Counted from the stretch's first letter, positions 16,042 through 25,010 are shown. The stretch is DNA of 64,000 nt from Flavobacterium sp. Leaf82 (GCF_001422725.1 NZ_LMMA01000001.1:560691-624690), one strand, 5' to 3'. Notes: generated by a model not told the origin, from the sequence alone. A program made the numbers and translations.

Positions 16042-16749
16042 ATGAGTGCGATTATACAATCATTATTAGATAAAACAAAAGATTTTTCGCTGCAGGAAAC
16101 ATTGGTTTTTTTAGCAAATGAATATCCGGAAAAAGTAATTTTTTCAACTTCTTTTGGTCAGGAAGATCAGGTAATTACAGATTTTATTGCAAAAAGTAAT
16201 ACTGATATTACCATTTTTACCTTAGACACAGGAAGATTATTTCAGGAAACGTATGATGTTTTTCATAAGACATTAAAAAAGTATAAAAAACCAATCGAAG
16301 TTTATTTTCCGGAAGCAACTGCAGTAGAAAGTTTACTACAACAAAAAGGGCCAAACAGCTTTTATGATTCGGTAGAAAATAGAAAAGAGTGCTGTTTTAT
16401 TCGAAAAGTAGTTCCGTTACGAAAAGCTTTGGCAGGAAATTCAGTTTGGATTACAGGTTTAAGAGCCGAACAATCTGAAAATAGAAACGATTTACAATTG
16501 TTTGAATACGATGGAGGTTTCGAAATTATAAAGTTCAACCCTTTATTGAAGTGGACCTTAGAAGAAGTTGAAACGTATTTGTCAGAAAATAATGTTCCTC
16601 AAAATGCCCTACACAAACAAGGTTTCGTAAGTATAGGATGTGCACCATGTACAAGAGCAATTTTCCCTGGTGAAGATATTAGAGCTGGAAGATGGTGGTG
16701 GGAATCAAGCCATAAAGAATGTGGTTTGCATAGTGCGAAGAAAGACTAG
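16042..16749 (+). CDS. cysH: Phosphoadenylyl/adenylyl-sulfate reductase, APS type
   Basis: A 235 aa reductase of the PAPS reductase family that makes sulfite. C117-C118 (KECCFIRK) and C200-x2-C203 (IGCAPCTR) are the four ligands of the [4Fe-4S] cluster found in APS reductases, and C227 in KECGLH is the catalytic cysteine. ATP-sulfurylase-like N-terminal motif FSTSFGQEDQV matches the family. The Fe-S motif and the lack of an APS kinase gene (cysC) in the window indicate that APS is reduced directly. It sits 31 nt after the TSUP permease. A repeat-rich gap of 360 nt then leads to cysD. Confidence 0.95.
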   Translation: MSAIIQSLLDKTKDFSLQETLVFLANEYPEKVIFSTSFGQEDQVITDFIAKSNTDITIFTLDTGRLFQETYDVFHKTLKKYKKPIEVYFPEATAVESLLQQKGPNSFYDSVENRKECCFIRKVVPLRKALAGNSVWITGLRAEQSENRNDLQLFEYDGGFEIIKFNPLLKWTLEEVETYLSENNVPQNALHKQGFVSIGCAPCTRAIFPGEDIRAGRWWWESSHKECGLHSAKKD

Positions 16750-16820
16750 AGAAGCTAGAGTATAGAGAATAGAATAAAGAGGCAAGAACAAAGAATATAG
16801 ATTCAAGACAATAGATTAAA

Positions 16821-16960
16821 GTTCCGGAGGAACGATTTATATTGTAGCGTCGGGTTTTAACCCGATGGACGAGGATGAACGATTTATATTGTAGCGCCGG
16901 ATTTTAATCCGGGGATAATGAAGATTCATATTTTAGGATAGGGTTTTAACCCGATGGAGA
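16821..16960. repeat. GTTCC-GGAAC / TCGGGTTTTAACCCGA repeat array, copy 1
   Basis: Three diverged units of GTTCCGGAGGAACGA followed by TTGTAGCG and CGGGTTTTAACCCGATG (small palindrome) occur in tandem. The same family is at 22387-22433, 23133-23226 and, in a variant with GGAATTTATTCC, at 27300-27680. No gene is seen in the 360-nt gap between cysH and cysD. Confidence 0.75.
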
Positions 16961-17033
16961 TTGAAGAATCTAGCGTCTCGAAACAACGAATTGAAATTCG
17001 TTGAAAAAAACAAAACAAAAAACACAGAATAAC

Positions 17034-17088
17034 GATAGTTTATAGGTTTTAGATTAAACTCACAACAATCTAAAATTGAAAAACTATC
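17034..17088 (+). repeat. Imperfect stem-loop before cysD
   Basis: GATAGTTT and TTTTAGATT at 17034-17056 pair with AATCTAAAA and AAACTATC at 17067-17088. It ends 21 nt before the cysD ATG. Whether it controls cysD or is only a member of the TCTAAAAT repeat family cannot be decided. Confidence 0.45.
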
Positions 17089-17109
17089 AAGCATTAAACA
17101 AAATATCAA

Positions 17110-18015
17110 ATGAGTTCAAGTTCAGTATTAAAAACAAACGCTTTAGAGAGTGAAGCGATATACATTTTCAGAGAAGTAATTTCACAATTTGACAAACCTG
17201 TTTTACTTTTTTCTGGAGGAAAAGATTCTATAACATTAGTGCGTTTGGCACAGAAAGCATTTTTTCCTGCTAAGATTCCGTTTCCTCTATTGCACGTTGA
17301 TACAGGACACAATTTTCCTGAAACAATTGCTTTCAGAGATAAATTGGTAGAAGAATTAGGATTGGAATTAATCGTTCGCAATGTTCAGGATGCTATTGAT
17401 GAAGGAAAAGTAGTTGAAGAAACTGGAAAATATTCTAGTAGAAACAGCTTACAGACAATCACACTTTTAGATGCAATCGAAGAATTTAAATTCGATGCTT
17501 GTATTGGTGGAGCGCGTCGTGATGAAGAAAAAGCAAGAGCTAAGGAACGTATTTTTTCAGTTCGTGATGATTTCGGTCAATGGGATGAAAAAAATCAAAG
17601 ACCTGAGTTATTTGATATTTTGAACGGAAAAATAGAAAACGGACAAAACGTTCGTGTTTTCCCAATTTCAAACTGGACAGAATTAGATGTTTGGAGTTAT
17701 ATCGAAAAAGAACACATCGAAATTCCATCGATCTATTTTTCACATAAAAGAAAAGTTTTTTTGAGAGACGGTTTAATTTGGTCGCATTCTCCTTTTGTGT
17801 ATCAGGAAGAAGACGAACAAATCGAAGAAAGAATTGTTCGTTTTAGAACCGTTGGAGATATGAGTTGTACAGCCGCTGTTGAATCTTATGCAGCAACAAT
17901 CCAGGAAGTAGTTGGAGAAATTAGAGAATCTACTATTTCTGAAAGAGGAGCCAGAATCGATGACAAACGTTCTGAAGCCGCAATGGAGAAAAGAAAACAA
18001 CAAGGATATTTTTAA
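17110..18015 (+). CDS. cysD: Sulfate adenylyltransferase small subunit
   Basis: A 301 aa subunit of ATP sulfurylase, which makes APS from sulfate and ATP with CysN. The PP-loop is visible in LLFSGGKDSITLVRLAQ (residues 35-51), with LLHVDTGHNFPETI and GGARRDEEKARAKER after it. The C-terminal RFRTVGDMSCTAAVES and ERGARIDDK motifs are standard for CysD. Length is normal (E. coli 302). cysN follows after 150 nt, so the two subunits are encoded together, although the gap is longer than usual for such a pair. Confidence 0.96.
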   Translation: MSSSSVLKTNALESEAIYIFREVISQFDKPVLLFSGGKDSITLVRLAQKAFFPAKIPFPLLHVDTGHNFPETIAFRDKLVEELGLELIVRNVQDAIDEGKVVEETGKYSSRNSLQTITLLDAIEEFKFDACIGGARRDEEKARAKERIFSVRDDFGQWDEKNQRPELFDILNGKIENGQNVRVFPISNWTELDVWSYIEKEHIEIPSIYFSHKRKVFLRDGLIWSHSPFVYQEEDEQIEERIVRFRTVGDMSCTAAVESYAATIQEVVGEIRESTISERGARIDDKRSEAAMEKRKQQGYF

Positions 18016-18165
18016 TTATTAATTGTGAATTATAAATTATTAATTAAAAACACGGTAAAGTAAAATTCAAAAAAACATACAGATTTAAACTTTAGTAAAA
18101 GCATTTCAAAAACTTGAAACATTAAACTTGAAACTAAATTTTTTAAACCTGAAACAAAATAAGAA

Positions 18166-19410
18166 ATGGAAGTTTTAAAAATAGCAACAGCAGGAAGTGT
18201 AGATGACGGAAAAAGTACTTTGATCGGGAGATTATTGTATGATACAAAATCATTGACGACTGACAAAATAGAAGCAATCGAAAAAAGCAGCAAACAAAAA
18301 GGATATGATTATCTTGATTTTTCATTGGCAACTGACGGTTTAGTGGCCGAAAGAGAACAGGGAATCACGATTGATGTGGCGCACATTTATTTTTCTACGG
18401 CAAAGAAAAGTTACATTATTGCTGATACTCCGGGACACGTAGAATATACCAGAAACATGGTTACAGGAGCTTCGACTTCTCAGGTTTCTATTATTTTAAT
18501 TGATGCCAGAAAAGGAGTAATTGAGCAAACATACCGTCACTTTTTTATCAATAATTTATTGAGAGTAAAAGAGGTAATTGTTGCGATTAACAAAATGGAT
18601 TTAGTAGATTATTCTGAAGAAGTTTTCAATAAAATCAAAGCCGATTTTCAGGCATTAAACGCTAAAAGTACATTCAAGGAACAAAACGTAAGTTACATTC
18701 CGTTAAGTGCAATCAATGGCGGAAATGTTGTAGATCAGTCAAAAGATATGCCTTGGTACACTGGTCAAACCGTTCTGGAACATTTAGAAGGATTACATTC
18801 TTCAGATGTTTTTGAAGAAGGAAAAGCACGTTTTCCGGTTCAGACTGTTATTCGTCCAAAGACAGAAGAATATCATGATTTTAGAGGATACGCTGGAAAA
18901 TTATACGGAAACTCTATTAAAGTTGGAGATGCGGTTACGGTTCTTCCTTCTTTAACGGAATCAAAAGTTTCTAAAATTCACTTTTTCGATAAACAATACG
19001 ATGAAGCCGTTGCTGGTTCTTCGATTACAATCGAATTAGAAAACGACATCAATGTTACAAGAGGAGATATGATTGTAAAATCATCAGAACTTCCAAAAAT
19101 TGAAAAAGAAATCACAACAACAGTTTGTTGGATGGACAGTAAAAAGCTGGTTGCAGGAACAAAATATATCGTTCAGCATAATACAAACTCCGTTTTAGCA
19201 AAAGTAGAAAGTATCAAAAATACAATCTCTACAGACTATTCTGGAACAAAAGAAGCGTCACAATTAGCGATAAACGAAATTGGAGAAGTAAGCATTAAAT
19301 TAAGCAAACCATTATATTTTGATGCCTACAATGATAATAAATCAAACGGTGCTTTTATCTTAATTGATACAGCAACAAATACAACAGCAGGAGTAGCATT
19401 CATTAGGTAA
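18166..19410 (+). CDS. cysN: Sulfate adenylyltransferase large subunit (GTPase)
   Basis: A 414 aa translation-factor-type GTPase that powers APS formation by CysD. G1 is AGSVDDGKSTL (residues 9-19), G3 DTPGHVEYTRNM and G4 NKMDLV; EREQGITIDVAHIYF is the switch region. Beta-barrel domains II and III follow. There is no C-terminal APS kinase extension such as in NodQ or CysNC, which agrees with direct APS reduction by the CysH in this operon. The size is somewhat below that of E. coli CysN (475) but usual for this phylum. Confidence 0.95.
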   Translation: MEVLKIATAGSVDDGKSTLIGRLLYDTKSLTTDKIEAIEKSSKQKGYDYLDFSLATDGLVAEREQGITIDVAHIYFSTAKKSYIIADTPGHVEYTRNMVTGASTSQVSIILIDARKGVIEQTYRHFFINNLLRVKEVIVAINKMDLVDYSEEVFNKIKADFQALNAKSTFKEQNVSYIPLSAINGGNVVDQSKDMPWYTGQTVLEHLEGLHSSDVFEEGKARFPVQTVIRPKTEEYHDFRGYAGKLYGNSIKVGDAVTVLPSLTESKVSKIHFFDKQYDEAVAGSSITIELENDINVTRGDMIVKSSELPKIEKEITTTVCWMDSKKLVAGTKYIVQHNTNSVLAKVESIKNTISTDYSGTKEASQLAINEIGEVSIKLSKPLYFDAYNDNKSNGAFILIDTATNTTAGVAFIR

Positions 19411-19412
19411 AC

Positions 19413-19502
19413 CTGCTATAAGCTTTAGGCGGTAAGCTTTAAGCGAAAATGTGTAACAAATTATTTTAAAAGCTTATGGCATATAGCCTAAAGCTTAAAG
19501 CT
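19413..19502. repeat. GCTTTAAGC / GCTTTAGGC palindromic repeat
   Basis: Copies of AAGCTTTAGGC and GTAAGCTTTAAGC at 19418-19443 face inverted copies (GCCTAAAGCTTAAAGC) at 19487-19502. It fills the gap between cysN and the sulfite reductase gene. No gene is seen. Confidence 0.6.
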
Positions 19503-19528
19503 AAAAAAAAGCCTAAAGCGTAAAAAGA

Positions 19529-21619
19529 ATGGAAAGTTTTAGAACAGAAATAGAAAATCCGATTGTTCAGAAAGAGATCATCGATTTAGAAAAAAAGATT
19601 CATTTATTCCGTGGAGGGAAAATTGATGATGAGCGTTTTCGTAGTCTTCGTTTAGCGCGTGGAATTTACGGACAACGTCAGGAAGGTGTTCAAATGATTC
19701 GTATCAAATTGCCTTACGGTAAAGTTACGAGCGAACAATTAGTGCGTATTACTAAGGTTTCTGATGAATATTCTACAGGACGTTTGCACATTACAACACG
19801 TCAGGATATCCAGATTCACTACGTAAGTTTAGACAGAACTCCGGAACTTTGGGCAAATTTGGCTAAAGACGATATTACATTGCGTGAAGCTTGCGGAAAT
19901 ACTGTTCGAAATATTACCGGAAGCGAATTGGCTGGTGTTGATGTAAACGAACCTTTTGATGTTTCGCCTTATGCACACGGACTTTTTCAATATTTGTTAA
20001 GAAACCCAATTTGTCAGGAAATGGGACGTAAATTCAAAATTTCGTTCTCTTCTTCAGACGAAGATACTGCTTTGAGTTATTTACACGATTTAGGATTTAT
20101 TCCGAAAATTAAAGACGGACAAAAAGGTTTCAAAATTATGTTTGGAGGAGGTTTAGGATCTCAGCCAGCACATGCAGAATTGCTTTCGGAATTTGTTCCG
20201 GTTAACGAAATCATTCCAACGGCAGAAGGAATCATCCGTATTTTTGACAGATATGGTGAACGTGCAAAAAGAATGAAAGCGCGTATGAAATTCCTAATCA
20301 AAGAAATGGGAAGAGATGTTTTCCTTGATTTGGTTGAAAAAGAGAAAAAAGCAATCGCTTTCGAAACATACGAAATAGACACAACTGCTTTTGAAGGTTC
20401 AATTCCGGAACCATTATTAGAAGTGCCGCAAGTTACAATCGAAGATACAAAAGCTTATGAAGCGTGGAAAAAATCGAATGTAATTGCACAAAAACAAGAA
20501 GGATATTATGCTATTGGAATTAAAGTTTTATTAGGAGATTTTTATACTGATAAAGCTAGATTATTAGCCAATTTAATTAAAAATTACGCAGCAAATGAAT
20601 TACGTTTTTCATTGCGTCAAAATATTGTAATACGTCATGTAAAAGAGGCAAATTTGCCTTTCTTTTATCAGGAATTAGCCAAACTGAACTTTGTTGATTT
20701 AGGTTATAATTCTACTGCAGATATTACAGCATGTCCGGGTACTGATACTTGTAATTTGGGGATTGCAAGTAGTACCGGAATTGCAGAAGAACTTGAAAAA
20801 GTGCTGAATGCAGAATATCCACAATATTTAAACAATCAGGAAATTGAGATTAAAATTTCGGGTTGTATGAATGCTTGCGGACAACACAATATGTCGGCAA
20901 TTGGATTTCAGGGAATGTCTATAAACTCAGGAAAATTAGTTGCTCCGGCTTTACAAGTTTTATTAGGCGGAGGAAGATTAGGAAACGGATCAGGACGTTT
21001 TGCTGATAAAGTAATTAAAATTCCAAGCCGTAGAGGACCAGATGCTTTGCGTACGATCTTAAATGATTTTGATGCGAATGCAAATGGAGAAAAATTTCTA
21101 AACTATTATGATCTGAAAGGAGAGAAATATTTCTATGAAATTTTAAAACCTTTTGCAGACGTAACCAATTTAACCGAAGCTGATTTTATAGACTGGGGTA
21201 ACGCAGATAACTACGTAAAAGCCGTTGGAGTTGGAGAATGTGCCGGAGTTGTGATCGATTTAGTTGCTACTTTATTATTAGAGGCAAAAGACAAATTAAC
21301 TTTCGCTCAGGAATCATTCGACGAAGGAAAATGGTCAGATGCAATTTATCATGCTTATGCTGGATTTGTAAATGGAGCAAAAGCATTATTGCTTGCAGAA
21401 AATGAAAAAACTAATAATCACGCTGGAATTGTAGACTTATTTGATACTGTTTTTGTAACAACTTCTAAAATAGAATTACCAACAACATTTAGAGAATTAG
21501 TATATCAAATCAATCAAAATGAACCGTTAGAAGCATTTGCCAAAGCATATATTCAACAAGGGATTTCATTTTTTGATACAATAGAAAAATACAGAGCTCA
21601 AGAATTAGCAAATGCTTAA
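19529..21619 (+). CDS. Sulfite reductase hemoprotein with C-terminal HEPN domain
   Basis: A 696 aa siroheme/[4Fe-4S] reductase of the nitrite/sulfite reductase family, probably ferredoxin-dependent and reducing sulfite to sulfide. The two half-repeats are seen (TTRQDIQIHYV near 90 and SLRQNIVIRHV near 355). The cluster ligands are C402-x5-C408 (CPGTDTC) and C446-x3-C450 (GCMNAC). After the reductase fold, residues about 570-690 carry a helical HEPN-like domain (FDEGKWSDAIYHAYAGFVNG and AKALLL), which ordinary enzymes lack. Operon context with cysDN, siroheme genes and a ferredoxin-NADP reductase favours sulfite over nitrite. It overlaps cobA by 8 nt. Confidence 0.92.
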   Translation: MESFRTEIENPIVQKEIIDLEKKIHLFRGGKIDDERFRSLRLARGIYGQRQEGVQMIRIKLPYGKVTSEQLVRITKVSDEYSTGRLHITTRQDIQIHYVSLDRTPELWANLAKDDITLREACGNTVRNITGSELAGVDVNEPFDVSPYAHGLFQYLLRNPICQEMGRKFKISFSSSDEDTALSYLHDLGFIPKIKDGQKGFKIMFGGGLGSQPAHAELLSEFVPVNEIIPTAEGIIRIFDRYGERAKRMKARMKFLIKEMGRDVFLDLVEKEKKAIAFETYEIDTTAFEGSIPEPLLEVPQVTIEDTKAYEAWKKSNVIAQKQEGYYAIGIKVLLGDFYTDKARLLANLIKNYAANELRFSLRQNIVIRHVKEANLPFFYQELAKLNFVDLGYNSTADITACPGTDTCNLGIASSTGIAEELEKVLNAEYPQYLNNQEIEIKISGCMNACGQHNMSAIGFQGMSINSGKLVAPALQVLLGGGRLGNGSGRFADKVIKIPSRRGPDALRTILNDFDANANGEKFLNYYDLKGEKYFYEILKPFADVTNLTEADFIDWGNADNYVKAVGVGECAGVVIDLVATLLLEAKDKLTFAQESFDEGKWSDAIYHAYAGFVNGAKALLLAENEKTNNHAGIVDLFDTVFVTTSKIELPTTFRELVYQINQNEPLEAFAKAYIQQGISFFDTIEKYRAQELANA

Positions 21620-22385
21620 TATTAAACCAAAAGTAACTTTAGTTGGCGCTGGTCCAGGCGATCCGGATTTGCTTACGCTCAAAGGTGTAAAAGCACTGGC
21701 TGAAGCAAATGTGGTTTTGTATGATGCATTGGCAAATGACAAAATATTAGCACATGCACCTAAAAATGCCATCAAAATTTTTGTTGGAAAAAAGATAGGA
21801 AATCACGCTTACACGCAAGACCAAATCAATCAGTTAGTTGTAGATAATGCATTAACGTACGGAAATGTAGTGCGTTTAAAAGGTGGAGATCCGTTTATTT
21901 TTGGGCGCGGAAGCGAAGAAATCGAGTTTGCAGAAAGCTTCGGAATCGAGACAATTGTAGTTCCGGGAATCTCTTCGGTAGTTGCTGTTCCTGCAAGTCA
22001 GGGAATTTCGATCACTAAAAGAGGTGTTTCAGAAAGTTTTTGGGCGATTACCGGAACAACTTCTGATAGAAAATTATCTTCAGATGTAGCATTGGCGGCT
22101 CAATCCTCTGCAACAGTTGTTATTTTGATGGGAATGCACAAATTGCCTCAAATTATCGATTTGTTTCAAAAAGAAGACAAAGGAAATCTACCCGTAGCGA
22201 TCATTCAAAATGGAACAACTTCTGATGAAAAAGTAGGAGTTGGAACGGTAGATTCGATTTTGCAAATTGTAAAAGAGCAACAATTAAGTTCACCAGCAAT
22301 TATTGTTCTGGGAAACGTTGTTCGCGAAAGCAATAAACTAAAAGGATTTTACGAAGAGTTTCTATCAAAAGAAGTTGTACGATAA
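21612..22385 (+). CDS. cobA: Uroporphyrinogen-III C-methyltransferase
   Basis: A 257 aa SAM-dependent methyltransferase that makes precorrin-2, the first step from uroporphyrinogen III to siroheme. The motifs VTLVGAGPGDPDLLTLKG (residues 8-25), VRLKGGDPFIFGRGSEE and VVPGISSVVAVPASQGI are those of SUMT. It starts within the last codons of the sulfite reductase gene (8-nt overlap), which points to translational coupling and to siroheme supply for that enzyme. The later siroheme steps are in the next gene. Confidence 0.95.
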   Translation: MLNIKPKVTLVGAGPGDPDLLTLKGVKALAEANVVLYDALANDKILAHAPKNAIKIFVGKKIGNHAYTQDQINQLVVDNALTYGNVVRLKGGDPFIFGRGSEEIEFAESFGIETIVVPGISSVVAVPASQGISITKRGVSESFWAITGTTSDRKLSSDVALAAQSSATVVILMGMHKLPQIIDLFQKEDKGNLPVAIIQNGTTSDEKVGVGTVDSILQIVKEQQLSSPAIIVLGNVVRESNKLKGFYEEFLSKEVVR

Positions 22386-22386
22386 A

Positions 22387-22433
22387 GTTCCGAAGGAACG
22401 ATTCATATTGTAGCGTCGGGTTTTAACCCGATG
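22387..22433. repeat. GTTCCGAAGGAACGA / TCGGGTTTTAACCCGATG repeat
   Basis: One unit of the repeat family described at 16821, placed directly after the cobA stop codon. The remaining 110 nt to the next start hold no gene; CCGTTAGGAAC near 22487 may be another degenerate unit. Confidence 0.75.
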
Positions 22434-22545
22434 TACGCATGAAAATAACGGAGTTGATCAACCCAATGTTACCAAACAAAAATGCTCCGTTAGGAACATT
22501 TCATTGGTAAATCATCTAATTTTGTTTAGATGAAATTAAATTAAA

Positions 22546-23127
22546 ATGGAACAAAATGAATTATATCCAATATTCTTAAAACTTCACAATTTGAACGTTT
22601 TGATTGTTGGAGGAGGAAATGTAGGATTAGAAAAGCTTTCTTTTTTACTAAAGTCGAGTCCTAATGCAAATGTTGAGATCGTAGCGCCAAATTTCCATTT
22701 AGAAATAAAGGTTTTGGCAGAGAAACATCCTTCGATTACATTAACAAAATCGAAGTTTAAAAAGAAAATGCTCAAAAAGCGTCATATGGTAATCGCTTGT
22801 ACCGATGATTTAGAAGTTAATAAAAAGGTATACGATTTATCCCGAAAGCGTTATTTGATTTGCAATATTGCCGATACGCCAGATTTATGTGATTACTATT
22901 TAGGCGGAATCGTAACAAAAGGAAATGTAAAAATCGCGATTTCAACTAACGGAAAATCACCAACAACAGCCAAAAGATTACGGGAGTTTTTCGAAGAAGT
23001 TATTCCGGAGGATATCAACAAAATGGTTGAGAATCTTAATGAATACAGAAGAACCTTGAAAGGCGATTTTGAAGATAAGGTAAAAAGAATGAACGAGATT
23101 ACAGCTTCATTAAAAAATAAGCAATAG
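22546..23127 (+). CDS. Precorrin-2 dehydrogenase / sirohydrochlorin ferrochelatase
   Basis: A 193 aa protein matching the N-terminal half of CysG (or Met8p/SirC). It oxidises precorrin-2 and probably inserts iron to give siroheme. The NAD-binding motif NVLIVGGGNVGLEKL (residues 13-27), the IACTDDLEVNK region, NIADTPDLCDYYLGGIV and IAISTNGKSPT are clear. The methyltransferase half is a separate gene, cobA. Its last codons (MNEITASLKNKQ) are repeated, with synonymous changes, after a repeat array at 23227-23265, so its 3' end may have been rearranged. Confidence 0.93.
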   Translation: MEQNELYPIFLKLHNLNVLIVGGGNVGLEKLSFLLKSSPNANVEIVAPNFHLEIKVLAEKHPSITLTKSKFKKKMLKKRHMVIACTDDLEVNKKVYDLSRKRYLICNIADTPDLCDYYLGGIVTKGNVKIAISTNGKSPTTAKRLREFFEEVIPEDINKMVENLNEYRRTLKGDFEDKVKRMNEITASLKNKQ

Positions 23128-23132
23128 TAAGA

Positions 23133-23226
23133 GTTCCGAAGGAACGACAAATTTTGTAGCGTCGGGTTTTAACCCGATGATTCCGAAGGAACGGTTGATA
23201 TTGTAGCTTCGGGATTAACCCGATGG
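23133..23226. repeat. Two GTTCC-GGAAC / CGGGTTTTAACCCGATG units
   Basis: Two units lie head to tail (23133-23179 and 23181-23226), between the end of the siroheme synthase gene and a second copy of its last 12 codons. The second unit has lost part of the TTTTAACCCG palindrome. Confidence 0.75.
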
Positions 23227-23265
23227 ATGAACGAAATTACCGCTTCGTTAAAAAACAGAGAGTAA
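23227..23265 (+). pseudogene. Duplicate 3' end of the siroheme synthase gene
   Basis: This stretch encodes MNEITASLKNRE and a stop; the intact gene ends MNEITASLKNKQ. In the first ten codons all four differences are at third positions and silent, so the copy comes from a diverged allele and not from a fresh duplication. It lies just after two repeat units. Confidence 0.8.
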
Positions 23266-23362
23266 AAAATCCCCCAAAGAAATCAATGATAAAAATCATT
23301 GAAATTAGAATAAATTATTCGTTTCTTTGTGTTATTAAGAATGATTATAAACAAATACCATA

Positions 23363-24415
23363 ATGATTAAAACAGATATACTTATAATTGGAGCAGGACC
23401 AACAGGTTTATTTGCCGTTTTCGAGGCAGGATTATTAAAATTAAAATGTCATATTTTAGATGCTTTACCACAAGCAGGAGGACAACTTTCTGAATTGTAT
23501 CCTAAAAAGCCTATTTATGATATTCCTGGTTTCCCGGAAGTTTTAGCAGGAGATTTAATAGATAACTTACAAGAACAAATTAAGCAATTTGAACCAGGTT
23601 ATACATTAGGAGAACGCGCTGAAACAATCGAAAAACAAGAAGACGGAAGTTTCATTGTAACATCAAATAAAGGAACTAAATTTCACGCGCCGGTTATTGC
23701 TATCGCTGGAGGTCTAGGAAGTTTTGAGCCTCGTAAACCACTTATAGAAGATATCGATTTTTATGAAGATAAAGGGGTAAAATACTTTATCAAAAATCCG
23801 GAGAAATTCAGAGATAAAAGAGTTGTAATTGCCGGAGGAGGAGATTCAGCATTAGACTGGAGTATTTTCTTAGCAAATGTAGCTTCAGAAGTAACCTTAA
23901 TTCACCGTAGAAATGAATTTAGAGGAGCTCTGGATTCTGTAGAAAAAGTGCAGGAATTAAAAACAGCCGGAAAAATTAAATTAATTACTCCTGCAGAAGT
24001 AATCGGAATCAATGGTGCTGAGCACGTTGAATCATTAGATATCGAAGAAAACGGAGCACACCGTAAAATCGAAACCGATTTCTTTATTCCGCTTTTTGGA
24101 TTAACACCAAAATTAGGTCCAATTGGAGATTGGGGATTAGATATCGAGAAGAATGCTATTAAAGTAAACAACGCATTAGATTACCAAACCAATATTCCTG
24201 GAATCTTTGCTATTGGAGACGTAAATACATATCCTGGAAAATTAAAATTGATTCTTTGCGGATTCCACGAAGCGACTTTAATGTGTCAGGCAGCATACGC
24301 AATCATCAATCCGGGTAAAAAATACGTATTGAAATATACAACAGTTTCTGGTGTAGACGGTTTCGACGGAACTCGTAAAGAAGCTCCAAAAGCAGTTGTT
24401 AAGGCGATAGTTTAG
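23363..24415 (+). CDS. Ferredoxin-NADP reductase, thioredoxin-reductase-like type
   Basis: A 350 aa flavoprotein with the FAD motif ILIIGAGPTGLFAVFEAG (residues 5-22), PQAGGQLSELYPKK, the NADPH motif VVIAGGGDSALDW and the C-terminal FAD-contact GIFAIGDVNTYPGKLKLI. It lacks the CxxC of thioredoxin reductase, which identifies it as the bacterial type of ferredoxin-NADP reductase. At the end of the sulfate cluster it probably supplies electrons through ferredoxin to the sulfite reductase. A terminator follows at 24467. Confidence 0.92.
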   Translation: MIKTDILIIGAGPTGLFAVFEAGLLKLKCHILDALPQAGGQLSELYPKKPIYDIPGFPEVLAGDLIDNLQEQIKQFEPGYTLGERAETIEKQEDGSFIVTSNKGTKFHAPVIAIAGGLGSFEPRKPLIEDIDFYEDKGVKYFIKNPEKFRDKRVVIAGGGDSALDWSIFLANVASEVTLIHRRNEFRGALDSVEKVQELKTAGKIKLITPAEVIGINGAEHVESLDIEENGAHRKIETDFFIPLFGLTPKLGPIGDWGLDIEKNAIKVNNALDYQTNIPGIFAIGDVNTYPGKLKLILCGFHEATLMCQAAYAIINPGKKYVLKYTTVSGVDGFDGTRKEAPKAVVKAIV

Positions 24416-24466
24416 TCTAAGATGCTAAGGTTCTAAGTAACTAAGACTCTAAGATTTTTATATATA

Positions 24467-24496
24467 AAGCTCAAACTTTTAGTTTGGGCTTTTTTA
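24467..24496 (+). terminator. Intrinsic terminator after the ferredoxin-NADP reductase gene
   Basis: AAGCTCAAAC pairs with GTTTGGGCTT around TTTTA and a T run follows. It likely ends the cys operon. Confidence 0.8.
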
Positions 24497-24522
24497 TTCA
24501 CTATTATGTAAGATATGTAAGA

Positions 24523-24740
24523 ATCCCAGAGGGATGGAATATTTATAGAATTACGATATTTGTTAGTAGCAGCCTCAGCGGGGTGACATATCAATAATTA
24601 CGATAAAAATCAAGATGTCGCTCCGCTGGAGCTTTATTTTGCGGGGAATAATTTTTCTGTAAATATTACGCTCCGATGGAGCTTGCTATAGAATGATGTT
24701 TTTTTTGCTATAAACATTACGCTCCGCTGGAGCTTTTAAT
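24523..24740. repeat. GCTCCGCTGGAGC repeat array
   Basis: Short palindromes of the form GCTCCGCTGGAGCTT occur near 24627, 24670 (variant GCTCCGATGGAGC) and 24721, with further repeat pieces CCCAGAGGGATGG and CAGCGGGGTGACAT before them. Units of TAGTATCTTAG-type follow up to about 24835. No gene is seen between 24416 and 24899. Confidence 0.7.
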
Positions 24741-24899
24741 TAGGAAAGCATTAAACTTAAACTCTTAGTATCTTAGGCACTCAGCATCTTTTTAAAAAAA
24801 CTTAGACCCTCAGAATCTTAGCCACTTAGAAACTTTAAAAAACACTTGCAATTGTTCAGGTTATGTCTTTACTTTGCACTGTTCTTAAAATTACTGAAA

Positions 24900-25010
24900 G
24901 TTATCACGAAAGGCGGAGGGAAAGACCCAATGAAACCTTAGCAACCCTTTATCATAAAGAAGGTGCTACATTCTACTTTATACTAATTCTTAGTATTAAA
25001 GATAGATAAC
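24900..25010 (+). ncRNA. SAM-I (S-box) riboswitch upstream of metH
   Basis: P1 (GTTATC and GATAAC), GGAGGGAAAGACCCAATGAA, CCTTAGCAACC, the P3 loop (CTTTATCATAAAG), GGTGCTACATTCTAC and AAAGATAGATAAC follow the S-box order. P4 is extended (ACTAATTCTTAGT). A possible promoter, TTACTTTG at about 24869-24876, lies upstream. It should repress the metH-metF unit when SAM is high. The 330-nt gap that follows carries a reversed repeat and no evident switch terminator. Confidence 0.92.

Noticed and set aside
16821..16960. Possible insertion sequence or transposon end
   Set aside because: There is no transposase and no target duplication; the units match small palindromic repeats seen in other gaps.
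19529..21619. Assignment as assimilatory nitrite reductase
   Set aside because: Sequence alone does not exclude it, but the operon (cysH, cysD, cysN, siroheme genes) fits sulfite reduction and no nitrate genes are near.
24523..24740. Possible CRISPR array, from repeated GCTCCGCTGGAGC units
   Set aside because: The units are few, unevenly spaced and self-complementary, with no constant spacer length and no cas genes.
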